From positions 1 through 40,180 of the forward strand of contig NZ_BMOS01000030.1 in assembly GCF_014647195.1 (NCBI RefSeq): a stretch of 40,180 nt of DNA, written 5' to 3'. Of this stretch, positions 1 through 7,377 are shown piece by piece. The DNA comes from Oceanobacillus indicireducens. GTDB lineage: Bacteria; Bacillota; Bacilli; Bacillales; Amphibacillaceae. The notes beneath the pieces were generated by a model, which did not search any database, was not told where the DNA came from, and saw only the letters and a program-made list of their open reading frames with translations. Both the position numbers and the translations under genes were made by a program. Numbering within the stretch: the stretch's first letter is position 1; each line of letters starts with the position of its first letter.

Positions 1-915
1 ATCAAATAAACTGAAAACTGCAATTCCTGACATACTACCAGCAATCATGGCAATTATTGTCAACGGTTTCATCAGTACATATGGGAAATATAATTCATGG
101 ATACCACCAAAGAAGTGAATTATGATAGCACCAGGTGCTGTTCGTTTTGCAGCCTTTTTCCCAAAAACACTAAATGCTAATAGTAAGCCTAGTCCTGCTC
201 CGGGGTTTGATGCTACTGTGAAATAAACCGACTTTCCTGCTTCAAGTGTTTCTTGCATTCCTAAAGGATAATAGATACCTTGGTCGATGACATTATTTAA
301 AAATAACACTTTTGCCGGTTCATTAATAAGAGAGAGTAATGGTAGGAAACCAGTCGCTACCAAAGCCTCTATAGCCACAATTACAAAGTTATTTGCTGAT
401 TCAATAACTGGTCCGATGAAATAAAAGGAAATAACCATTAATATAAACCCTATAATACCTATAGAGAAATTATTTACAATCATTTCAAATCCAGCCGGTA
501 TTTTATTCTCAATTAGCTTATCAAATTTCTTAATGATCCAGCCACCTAAAGGACCAATAATCATAGCCCCAAGGAACATCGGGATATCAGAACCAACAAT
601 TAGCCCGATTGCCCCTATAGCACCCATTACTGCACCTCTTTGGCCGGCAACCATTCTTCCTCCTGTAATGGCTAACATTAGAGGAAGTAAATATTTAATC
701 GCTGGGTCTACGATGGAACCGAGGTCTTCGTTAGGAAACCAACCCGACGGTATGAACAAAGCGGTTAGTAAACCCCAAGCTATAAATGCACCAATGTTAG
801 GAAGTACCATATTAGTTAGAAAGCCACCAACGGCTTGAATTTTCGCTCGCAAGGATGGCTTATTTGTGCCATTTGAATTATTTGTTTCATATGCTAAATT
901 CTCTGTACCTGCCAT
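1..915 (-). CDS. mtlA: PTS mannitol-type EIICB component, 3' end outside window
   Basis: Membrane permease of a phosphotransferase system that imports and phosphorylates a hexitol. The frame is open from an ATG at 915, preceded by a GGGGGA ribosome site, to the window edge: 305 codons without a stop. The translation is hydrophobic and carries MtlA hallmarks: an N-terminal QAVGGFLTNMVLPNIGAFIA stretch, a GRMVAGQRGAVMGAIG loop, and later SNPGAGLGLLLA and HFFGGIHELYFPYV. This is the whole IIC domain apart from its last helix; the IIB part would lie beyond position 1. It is the last visible gene of the leftward sugar operon, 57 bp after the EIIA gene. The family is firmly mannitol-like, but hexitol specificity cannot be read from sequence and the neighbours argue that it may not be mannitol. 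Confidence 0.9.
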   Translation of the reverse strand, partial: MAGTENLAYETNNSNGTNKPSLRAKIQAVGGFLTNMVLPNIGAFIAWGLLTALFIPSGWFPNEDLGSIVDPAIKYLLPLMLAITGGRMVAGQRGAVMGAIGAIGLIVGSDIPMFLGAMIIGPLGGWIIKKFDKLIENKIPAGFEMIVNNFSIGIIGFILMVISFYFIGPVIESANNFVIVAIEALVATGFLPLLSLINEPAKVLFLNNVIDQGIYYPLGMQETLEAGKSVYFTVASNPGAGLGLLLAFSVFGKKAAKRTAPGAIIIHFFGGIHELYFPYVLMKPLTIIAMIAGSMSGIAVFSLFD

Positions 916-972
916 TTCTATTTCCCCCTATCCTATATGAATACAAATGATTATTCGTTACATCCAAAGAAC

Positions 973-1422
973 CTATTCTTCTTCCTCTGCCCGCTGAATA
1001 AGTTCGATAATTTCCTTTTCCGTTTCGGCTTTTTTAAAGCTTTCCATGATATCATCATCGATCAACATAGAAGAAAGATTGGAAATCAACTCCAAATGGC
1101 CATCACTATCTTCTGCTGCTAATACAATAAGAATTGAAACTTCTTTATCCTCCGGGTAGAGAACTGGATTTTTTAATTTCAGCATGGAGACTCCGGTTTT
1201 TTTGACTGCTCCATTATTTTGTGCGTGAGGCATAGCAATTCCAGGTACGATCACGATATAAGGACCATTTTTATGAATATTGTCAATCATATCCTGGATA
1301 TATTGAGATGTAATCAAACCTTCATTCAGTAATGGTTGGGCAGCTTTTTTAATCGATTCCTCCCAAGAGGAAACACTATCAATAAAATTAATATTACCTT
1401 TTAAATAATTACTTAATTGCAT
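973..1422 (-). CDS. PTS EIIA component, ascorbate/fructose-like type
   Basis: Soluble 149-residue phosphocarrier that passes phosphate from HPr to the EIIB domain. The phosphorylated histidine should be the one in PGIAMPHAQ (about residue 66). The text around it (PYIVIVPGIAMPHAQNNGAV, then LKLKNPVLYPEDKEV and ILIVLAAEDSDGHLE) resembles the UlaC/SgaA ascorbate-type EIIA more than the MtlF EIIA of Bacillus, which reads NFIAIPHG at that point. Pairing such an EIIA with an MtlA-type EIICB is unusual. It sits between the dehydrogenase gene (22-bp gap) and the permease gene and should be co-transcribed. The start is an ATG with a GGAAGATG-like ribosome site at a rather long spacing. Confidence 0.85.
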   Translation of the reverse strand: MQLSNYLKGNINFIDSVSSWEESIKKAAQPLLNEGLITSQYIQDMIDNIHKNGPYIVIVPGIAMPHAQNNGAVKKTGVSMLKLKNPVLYPEDKEVSILIVLAAEDSDGHLELISNLSSMLIDDDIMESFKKAETEKEIIELIQRAEEEE

Positions 1423-1444
1423 GATTTTTCATCTTCCTTTCTGT

Positions 1445-2611
1445 TTAAAACGGAAAAGTACCCTTCTTTAATTGTTTATAATTCTCTTTGATTTTATTCT
1501 GAAGATGCTCATTCTCAAGTTCTGTATAATGGGTAATCGCTTTATCAATCCCATACTCACCTATGAATTTTTGCAAAGTCACAGATTCCTCATCTACGGG
1601 ATTATAAAATAAAAATCCAGCAGCAATAGCAACAGTTAAGCGTTCAACAGGAAGTCCCATATCAAATAATTCCCTTGTTGGTTTGACTAGCCGTTCATCA
1701 AAACTTAATTTACGTATTGGATTTCTGCCAACTCGAAACACTTGATCATTTATGTTTTTATTTTTAAATCGCTTTAAAGTCTTTTCAATAAAGTTAGTCA
1801 TTTCCTCACGATTAAAACCAAATTTTGTTTCAACATATTGTGATGCTTCATCCATTGTTTTACTAATGAAATTCGTCCTATCTTTATTTTCCAACGTTTT
1901 TTGAATCGTGGAGTTTCCAGAAAAAAATCCGATATAGGCTGTTGCCGCATGTCCCATATTTACGATATATAATTTTCTTTCTATATATGGTTGTAAATCT
2001 TCCACGTAAATAGCATTTTTTATAGATGGTGCTTTAAAATTAATCATTTCAGATTTGTTAATGATCCACTCGTAATAAGGTTCCACTAGCGTTCTTTCAC
2101 CTTCATCCCTTGTTTCGGATAAAGATAGACGGTCAATAGCTGAGTTTGGAAAACCTGCAATCCCATTGATTTCTTGTATCTCGCTCTCAGAAAGCTGTTT
2201 TTCCATTTCCTGTTTTAAAGTAGTGCTCGCATTAATTGCGTTTTCATTTGCGATCACATCAATTTTACGCTTGTTTTCCTTTACTCTCTTTAACAACCCC
2301 TTTGACAGAATCGGGGCAATCCCGGATAAATTATTTATGCCAACAGATGTGGTGATGATATCTGCATTGACGATTGCCTCTATCACTTTTTCTTTTTGGG
2401 TATTGCTATTTAAAGCAGATACAGGGGATATGGTTTCAACGGTATGGTTATCATCCAATAACTCAACATGATACTTGTGTTTTGCATTAAATTGGTCTAC
2501 TGCTTGTTGATTCACATCCACGAAACAAACATGATATCCAGTCTTATTTAATAATTTGCCAATTAATCCTTTACCAATATTACCAGCGCCAAAATGCAAT
2601 GCTTGCATCAT
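1445..2611 (-). CDS. mtlD: Mannitol-1-phosphate 5-dehydrogenase family protein
   Basis: NAD-dependent polyol-phosphate dehydrogenase of 388 residues, the usual MtlD length. The N-terminus carries the Rossmann motif in ALHFGAGNIGKGLIGKLL (residues 4-21). The catalytic K-x4-N-x2-H signature of the long-chain polyol dehydrogenases is present as KLYIVNMGHAATAY (near residue 213), and VANENAIN is also typical. The family reaction is hexitol 1-phosphate + NAD+ to ketohexose 6-phosphate. It starts at an ATGATG pair behind GGAG. It lies between the hexuloisomerase and EIIA genes. Because two further ketose-phosphate isomerases are encoded upstream, the true substrate may be a hexitol phosphate other than mannitol 1-phosphate; that part is inference. 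Confidence 0.88.
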   Translation of the reverse strand: MMQALHFGAGNIGKGLIGKLLNKTGYHVCFVDVNQQAVDQFNAKHKYHVELLDDNHTVETISPVSALNSNTQKEKVIEAIVNADIITTSVGINNLSGIAPILSKGLLKRVKENKRKIDVIANENAINASTTLKQEMEKQLSESEIQEINGIAGFPNSAIDRLSLSETRDEGERTLVEPYYEWIINKSEMINFKAPSIKNAIYVEDLQPYIERKLYIVNMGHAATAYIGFFSGNSTIQKTLENKDRTNFISKTMDEASQYVETKFGFNREEMTNFIEKTLKRFKNKNINDQVFRVGRNPIRKLSFDERLVKPTRELFDMGLPVERLTVAIAAGFLFYNPVDEESVTLQKFIGEYGIDKAITHYTELENEHLQNKIKENYKQLKKGTFPF

Positions 2612-2647
2612 ATGAACTCCTTTACTTCTCTATTTAAATACCTCAAA

Positions 2648-3208
2648 CTACTCTAGGTTTGCGTGATATCTCCATAGTTCTTTCATATCAATATTTTGTT
2701 CTTTAATCATCATTAATGCCAGTGTGTCACCAAGTAATAGTAAGCTTTGTTCAAATAAGCTAGTCATAGGCTGTACAGATTGGATTTCACCGGGTAAACT
2801 CAGCTTAGAACTTACAGGAATTTTAATAAAACAATCCGTATATTCTTTCATGGAGCTCTCAGGGTTTGTGCCAATATGAGCTACTCTTGCATGGTTGTCC
2901 TTTGCTTTCTTGGCAATAATTAATGGGAAGGCAGTTTCGCCACTTCCTGAACCCACGATTAGTAAATCTTTTTCCGTAATTGCCGGTTCTGTTATTTGTC
3001 CGACGAAATACGTTTTTACGCCAAGATGTGCAAGCCTTTTTGCTATCGCCTTCAAGGATAATAAAACTCGGCCAACGCCCACAAAGAAAACCTTCTCCGC
3101 CTTATTTATTTCATCTAATAACGAATAGATCTCTTCTTCATTTACCTGATTTAAAGTCGTTGTTAATTCGTCGGTAATTTTTTTTGCAGTTTCAACATAA
3201 CTGATCAA
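2648..3208 (-). CDS. 6-phospho-3-hexuloisomerase-like SIS-domain protein
   Basis: A 186-residue SIS-domain sugar-phosphate isomerase similar to HxlB/PHI, which converts D-arabino-3-hexulose 6-phosphate to fructose 6-phosphate. Visible features are KVFFVGVGRVLLSLKAIAKRLAHLG (phosphosugar-binding loop), LLIVGSGSGET and the C-terminal LFEQSLLLLGDTLALMMI helix; the length matches PHI. I place the start at the TTG at 3208: it follows AAGGAGG by 9 bases and comes one base after the stop of the epimerase gene. A longer frame to 3241 would overlap that gene and precede the ribosome site. No hexulose-phosphate synthase is adjacent, so formaldehyde fixation by the RuMP route is not supported here; a role in rare-hexitol breakdown is my inference. 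Confidence 0.8.
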   Translation of the reverse strand: MISYVETAKKITDELTTTLNQVNEEEIYSLLDEINKAEKVFFVGVGRVLLSLKAIAKRLAHLGVKTYFVGQITEPAITEKDLLIVGSGSGETAFPLIIAKKAKDNHARVAHIGTNPESSMKEYTDCFIKIPVSSKLSLPGEIQSVQPMTSLFEQSLLLLGDTLALMMIKEQNIDMKELWRYHANLE

Positions 3209-3209
3209 T

Positions 3210-3914
3210 CTACTTAGCCTCCTTATAAAACCCTTTTTCAATCGCTTGTTCTACTAGTTTTTTATTCTCTGCCAAACTTTGGCCCTTTAAAAACAAGCTA
3301 GTACTTCCTGCTACTAAAATATCGGCACCAGCTCTCACTAAATCCGGAATAGCTTCTAACGAAACCCTACCATCTACTTCTATCTTTGTACTTAATTGCT
3401 TTGTTTGAATTAATTCGTATAAATCTTTTACTTTTTGTATTGAATAAGCCACTTTTTGCTCGTTTTTATCAGTTGCAAATCCTGGATTTATAAGCATAAG
3501 CAAAATAGTATCGCACTCTGGCAAGACGTAATCCAGTACTGTCAATGAAGTTGATGGATTCAAAGCCACCCCTGCTTTTATACCATTTTTCTTTATTAAT
3601 TGAATGTTACGATCAATATGTGTGCTCGATTCGATATGAAATGTTATTTGCTGAACACCTACCTTGACCATTTCTTCTATAAAAAACTCATTGTTATGAG
3701 ACATGATATGAACATCAAAATTCATGTCAGTTATTTTCCTTAGTTGCTTAATCGTGTCAATTCCCAATGGCATACTTGGACTAAAATGCCCATCAATTAA
3801 ATCTAAATGAAGTGTATCAATCCCTTCCTTTTCAATTTCTCTTATGCTTCTTTCCAAATTGCACAAGTCTGCACTCATAAGGGAAGGTGCTATTGTAATA
3901 TTCTTTTTATGCAC
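3210..3914 (-). CDS. Ribulose-/allulose-phosphate 3-epimerase family protein
   Basis: TIM-barrel epimerase of 234 residues. The family residues are visible: APSLMSADLCNLE at the N-terminus, the metal-binding pair in LHLDLIDGHFSPSMPLG, a second histidine in DVHIM, MLINPGFA, and the aspartate in KIEVDGRVSLE; the phosphate site is VAGSTSLF. It could be a ribulose-5-phosphate 3-epimerase, but divergence from housekeeping Rpe and its position in a hexitol operon favour a ketohexose-6-phosphate 3-epimerase such as AlsE (allulose 6-phosphate to fructose 6-phosphate). It is the first gene of the operon and starts with GTG at 3914, behind AAGGAGG at a 7-base spacing. The start codon lies inside the last of four repeated putative operators. 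Confidence 0.82.
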   Translation of the reverse strand: MHKKNITIAPSLMSADLCNLERSIREIEKEGIDTLHLDLIDGHFSPSMPLGIDTIKQLRKITDMNFDVHIMSHNNEFFIEEMVKVGVQQITFHIESSTHIDRNIQLIKKNGIKAGVALNPSTSLTVLDYVLPECDTILLMLINPGFATDKNEQKVAYSIQKVKDLYELIQTKQLSTKIEVDGRVSLEAIPDLVRAGADILVAGSTSLFLKGQSLAENKKLVEQAIEKGFYKEAK

Positions 3915-4026
3915 GTTTGTGCCTCCTTTTAATGCGCTTATGCGCTTGTTATATTCATTTTAGTGCGCTTTCATGCATTTGTAAAGAGATTTTACTCACT
4001 TTTTTTATTTTTATGCATGTTTATGC
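3910..4026. promoter_or_regulatory. Four 13-bp operator-like repeats, TGC(A/G)-N6-TGC
   Basis: Four related 13-mers lie between the divergent genes: TGCACGTTTGTGC (3910-3922), TGCGCTTATGCGC (3933-3945), TGCGCTTTCATGC (3964-3976) and TGCATGTTTATGC (4014-4026). Each is a pair of TGC triplets 10 bases apart, one helical turn, as expected for tandem half-sites. They overlap the epimerase start codon, the region just after the -10 box, the promoter spacer, and the zone upstream of the regulator's likely -10 (TAAAAT, 4046-4051). The natural ligand would be the adjacent DeoR-family protein, which could then repress both operon and itself; this is inferred from position. Confidence 0.65.
3957..3985 (-). 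promoter_or_regulatory. Sigma-A promoter of the hexitol operon
   Basis: On the minus strand TTTACA (3980-3985) is separated by exactly 17 bases from TAAAAT (3957-3962). A copy of the 13-bp repeat fills the spacer, and TGAAAGCG inside it looks like the left half of a CcpA cre site (3960-3973); the right half fits poorly. Transcription would start near 3950. Confidence 0.7.
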
Positions 4027-4079
4027 CTTTTTTTGTCTTTTATGTTAAAATAGAAGAGATTAGTTAGGAGGTTATAACA

Positions 4080-4829
4080 ATGTTGAAAAGAGAACGACAA
4101 GATAAAATTTTACAAATCATAAATGAAGAACACAAAATAATTGCCAGTGATTTAAGTAAACGATTATCAGTTTCAGAAGATACTATACGCAGAGATTTGA
4201 AGGAATTGGACAATCAAGGACTTATTAAAAGAGTCCACAGTGGTGCTCTAAGAATAGGTCCCCCTATTGTTGACTTTTCAGTTAGAGAAAATATATCCAA
4301 TGAAATTAAAATGAAGTTGGGAAAAAAAGTAATTGATATTTTAAAAGAGGATATGGTAATACTAATCGATGGAGGAACAACAAATTTACATTTAGTCTAT
4401 CAAATTCCATTAGATTTTAAGGCTAGTATCATAACAAATAGCCCGCCCATAGCTATGGCTCTAAGGAATCACAAAAATATAGAGGTAATTATGATTGGTG
4501 GAACATTATTTAAACAGTCGATGGTGAACTTGGGAATAGACACTGTCGAGTATTTAAATAATATGAGATGTGATTTATATATAATGGGTATTTATAACAT
4601 CAACCCACAAATTGGAATAAGTGTACCCACTTTATCCGAAGCATCGGTAAAACGAAAAATGGTTTCTATTTCAAGTGAAATCCTAGGTATGGTAACCTCG
4701 GATAAATTAGATACAGCTTCAAACCATATCGTTTGCCCCGTGAACAAATTAACGTATCTCATAACAGAAAATATTAATTCAGATCTAAAATCAACCTATA
4801 ACAGCGAGGAAGTTATCTTTATCGATTGA
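4080..4829 (+). CDS. DeoR-family transcriptional regulator
   Basis: A 249-residue repressor with the family layout: an N-terminal winged helix-turn-helix (RQDKILQIINEEHKI, then LSVSEDTIRRDLKELDNQGLIKRVHSGA, residues 4-55) and a C-terminal sugar-phosphate-sensing domain (DGGTTNLHLVYQ, ITNSPPIAMAL, MIGGTLF). It begins at an ATG preceded by TTAGGAGG at 8 bases. It diverges from the hexitol operon and is the evident candidate to bind the four repeats in the shared 165-bp gap. Typical mannitol operons use the PRD-containing MtlR; a DeoR-type regulator is closer to ascorbate, fructose or galactitol systems, another sign that this is not an ordinary mtl operon. The effector is probably a phosphorylated intermediate of the pathway. 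Confidence 0.88.
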   Translation: MLKRERQDKILQIINEEHKIIASDLSKRLSVSEDTIRRDLKELDNQGLIKRVHSGALRIGPPIVDFSVRENISNEIKMKLGKKVIDILKEDMVILIDGGTTNLHLVYQIPLDFKASIITNSPPIAMALRNHKNIEVIMIGGTLFKQSMVNLGIDTVEYLNNMRCDLYIMGIYNINPQIGISVPTLSEASVKRKMVSISSEILGMVTSDKLDTASNHIVCPVNKLTYLITENINSDLKSTYNSEEVIFID

Positions 4830-5304
4830 TAGAACATTGAGTACGATGATAAATACTTGTCGCCCCTTTCACATTTCTTTTTAGAAGTTTTAGGCATAAT
4901 TATCTCATTGTCCTTTACTTGATGTTTTTGCCGATTGATTGCCTTTGATATTTGTTGGTACTTCATATTTCATGGATTGTAATTTTCAAAGGCTGCAAAA
5001 ATGGCTACTTGTAAAAAAGTCAAGTGAAGGGGTGGATAAATTTAATTCTGTTCGTTCGGAGTTGGCACAATCTATGTCCGGAGATTTCATTCAAAAAGTC
5101 GATAGCCCAAAATTAAAAACATCCCAATCGAGGGATGCTCTTAGCTAAGTTTATCTTTTATTTCTTTTAACGATTTCTTAACAGTAAGATTAGAGTAACG
5201 AGAAATTCTATATATGAAAAATAAACCCACCTTGGTTCGCTTTGTTAAGAGGCGTGGTGGGTAAAATTATAGTTATAATACCTTAGCACGATAAATTTGT
5301 ACGT
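4830..5304. other. Intergenic stretch with two hairpins
   Basis: No convincing gene. Two stem-loops are followed by T-rich DNA on the minus strand: ACCCACC/GGTGGGT (5225-5262, then TTTATTTTT), a plausible terminator for the zinc-ribbon gene starting at 5659, and CATCCC/GGGATG (about 5116-5134, then TTTTTAATTTT). A 69-codon rightward frame at 4939-5148 has no ribosome site or recognisable domain. Confidence 0.4.
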
Positions 5305-5659
5305 TTAATATTCCGCTGAAGCCATACCTAAAAGGATTCCCAATATCGCTCCGGCAACTCCCATAACCATAAGGATAGTACCATGGTTCTCGTTTTGTTT
5401 ATCACTTTTTCTCAGCAAATAACCCATTATAAAAGCGCCTGCTCCAAATATTATCGGAATGAATAATAATGAAACGGCAAAGAAAAACCACCCTAATATT
5501 TTGTATACTAAACCATCACTTTTTGTTTCATTACCAGCTACCGATTGATTATCGAGTACTGCGGAATTTTGTGCCACATCTTCCATTATGCTTTTATCCA
5601 CAGGAAGAACAGTAATTAGCATCTTGATCGATCTGAACACCACATTTAGGACAAAACAT
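5305..5659 (-). pseudogene. Zinc-ribbon small membrane protein with internal frameshift
   Basis: Reading left from the ATG at 5659, behind GGGAGGAG, gives MFCPKCGVQIDQDANYCSSCG: a complete CxxC...CxxC zinc ribbon that stops at once at TAA. The next frame continues without a gap as DKSIMEDVAQNSAV, a hydrophilic linker and two membrane helices (ILGWFFFAVSLLFIPIIFGAGAF and GTILMVMGVAGAILGIL), ending at 5305. The two halves together make the usual Firmicutes zinc-ribbon/two-helix protein of about 120 residues. Restoring the frame takes removal of one base or addition of two near 5598. Either the gene is broken, the assembly has an error here, or expression needs frameshifting. The zinc ribbon cannot be an accident, so the second frame alone is not the native protein. 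Confidence 0.75.
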
Positions 5660-5662
5660 AAC

Positions 5663-5823
5663 GACTCCTCCCTAAGATTTTATTGCTGCCTCTAAATAAA
5701 TGGCAGTATGTTTAATATACTTAAACGATGTAGATATAATGACAATATTTAAGTTGATTAAACACGGCACTTTATCTTTACTTTGAGATGCAATTTTAAC
5801 ATTACTATTCTTAGGGAGGAGTC
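5663..5823. repeat. 15-bp perfect inverted repeat built on a ribosome site
   Basis: TCTTAGGGAGGAGTC occurs at 5809-5823 on the plus strand and as its exact complement at 5663-5677, where it is the ribosome site of the zinc-ribbon gene. The 131 bp between hold smaller palindromes (GTTTAATATACTTAAAC; TGCC/GGCA arms). Possibly the leftover leader of a lost divergent paralogue or the ends of an element. Confidence 0.5.
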
Positions 5824-6021
5824 AAAAGCTGTAACCCCTCTATCTTGGAAGCGCAACTCAAATGAATGACTCAATGGGCTAACTCCAAAGCAAAAAATTC
5901 AAAAAACTGCAAAAATTGATCGAAAACTTCCGCACTGCTATGCGTAAAAAGTATACACATCACTATCCAGTGCATCTAAATTCTACTTAGCATTTCCAGA
6001 TTCAGGCTTGCTTTGTCATTT
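5824..6021. other. Non-coding stretch, nothing recognised
   Basis: About 200 bp of A/T-rich sequence with stops in all frames and no ribosome site, clear stem-loop or repeat. It separates the 15-bp inverted repeat from two gene fragments. Confidence 0.3.
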
Positions 6022-6159
6022 TCAATTTCGTGTCGTGACTAGGCATCCATAATTAATAATATCAAAAACACTCCACACGGTTTCATCACTATCTTCATCC
6101 CAAAAGGCAAATAATTCCGTTATCTTTCCATTTATTGCTCCGTTATAGAATCTAATAAG
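6022..6159 (-). pseudogene. C-terminal fragment of an unrecognised protein
   Basis: A 45-codon leftward open stretch translating to LIRFYNGAINGKITELFAFW followed by DEDSDETVWSVFDIINYGCL and VTTRN, then a stop. It has no start codon or ribosome site but its composition is protein-like. It begins exactly where the rightward beta-protein-like fragment begins (6160), so two unrelated gene pieces meet tail-outward at a sharp junction. I do not recognise the family. Confidence 0.35.
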
Positions 6160-6813
6160 TCAGATATTGCTATCAGAGTTAGATGTCATGACTTCAGTAG
6201 CCCAATTGAAGATGTATTAGTAGAAAGAATTACAGATAAAATTATCACACAAGCTACAAATAAAAGATTCATTATTTTGCTAGACTTCTATGATTCTGCA
6301 ATTAATGAAGAAAGAATAACTACTTCACTTAAAAACTTTTCATTATTAAATCCAGACGAAATTGTTTTAATCCTTACCTCCTGTCCAGAAAATGCGGATA
6401 CTGCACCAGCCAACTCCTTTTCCCTTATCCAAAGTAGAGATGATATAAAAATGTACTTTAAATTAAAAAAGAAATATCCTGATTTAAAATTTGGAGATTA
6501 CACAGTGAGATTAAGACCTGCTCCAGATAGTGCGAGGATAAATTACTACAATACTTACCTTAAGATTTTTTATTCTTCTGAGGATGATTACTACATCGGA
6601 AAATCCACATTAATAGAAAGAAATGGTATTGAGACTTTTAAAAATGTCTGCCAAGAAATAGTGGATAGCGATGTATATAAAAAGCCTGATTTTTCTCTGG
6701 GTGATAAAGCCATATATGATTGTGCCAAAGGAATACTTGAGATTAATAATCACTCTAAGCCAATAGAATATGGAATTAACCACCACATTGAATTAATGAT
6801 TAAACAATTATAA
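6160..6813 (+). pseudogene. 5'-truncated T4 beta-protein / sce7725-like gene
   Basis: The frame is open from the junction at 6160 (SDIAIRVRCHDFSSPIEDV) through FIILLDFYDSA to a stop at 6813, about 217 codons. A TTG at 6277 could give a 178-residue product but has no ribosome site and lies inside the conserved region. The text IAIRVR, KFGDYTVRLRPAPDS and LKIFYSSEDDYYIGKS resembles the C-terminal two thirds of beta-family proteins (T4 beta protein, sce7725), usually about 350 residues and beginning near a YYPxLRGKQ motif absent here. I therefore call it a remnant missing roughly the first 130-150 residues. It converges on the sce7726-like gene, and the two stop codons overlap by six bases. Family assignment is from memory of motifs. 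Confidence 0.6.
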
Positions 6814-7377
6814 ATCCGCTCTCCAATTTTCCCTGGTTTTTAACGATCTATATACATGCTGTTGAATTGTATAAACATCGGCTTCTCTTGAAAAAATTTC
6901 TAGAAGCTGATGTTTCTTTAATTTCTTCATTTTCTTAGGGTAGCCCATTACATCAATAAAATCTTCCAGATCTTCCTTCCATAACAAACTAAGTAGTGTA
7001 TCTTTATCTTGGGTAGACTGCTTCCTTCCTTTTCTCTTCTCGATTAGTCTTGTAGCATCCCAACTAATTATCTTTATTCCCCACCATTTGGGAACCATTT
7101 CAAGAATTTGTTGATAATATTTCCTTGATGATACAATTGTCATACGTTGAAATAGTTTATTATAATATGATATTTGTCTTGGTAACCTGTCGAGTGTGTC
7201 ATAATCACTTTTAATTTCGTAGCCATGAATAATTCCGTTTACCACAGCGACATCCACTCTGGATTTCCCATTATTTATACCTAATTCATTTATTATCCTA
7301 GTATTTGGATCATCACGATACTGAGATTGAAGTTCTTTATCTAATAATTTCCTTACCCCTTTATCATTCAAAAGCAT
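6808..7377 (-). CDS. sce7726-like PD-(D/E)XK nuclease-fold protein
   Basis: A 189-residue protein starting at ATG 7377, preceded by AGAGGTGA at a good distance; an upstream frame to 7455 lacks a ribosome site. Residues about 40-60 read SRVDVAVVNGIIHGYEIKSD, which contains the D...E-x-K arrangement of PD-(D/E)XK nucleases, followed by RLPRQISYYNKLFQRMTIV and PKWWGIKIISW, both typical of sce7726-family proteins. The C-terminus is rich in K and R. The family often occurs beside sce7725-like proteins, and here the neighbour is a truncated gene of that kind. Function is not established; an antiphage or toxin role is speculation from the fold and from the accessory neighbourhood. The gene itself shows no damage. 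Confidence 0.72.
   Translation of the reverse strand: MLLNDKGVRKLLDKELQSQYRDDPNTRIINELGINNGKSRVDVAVVNGIIHGYEIKSDYDTLDRLPRQISYYNKLFQRMTIVSSRKYYQQILEMVPKWWGIKIISWDATRLIEKRKGRKQSTQDKDTLLSLLWKEDLEDFIDVMGYPKKMKKLKKHQLLEIFSREADVYTIQQHVYRSLKTRENWRADL

Noticed and set aside
3210-3241. Formaldehyde-fixing hexulose-phosphate synthase/isomerase pair
   Set aside because: The TIM-barrel gene has ribulose-phosphate 3-epimerase motifs (HLDLIDGHF, EVDGR), not those of hexulose-phosphate synthase, so a RuMP pathway reading is not supported.
4939-5148. 69-codon rightward frame
   Set aside because: No ribosome site, no recognisable domain and it runs through a terminator-like hairpin.
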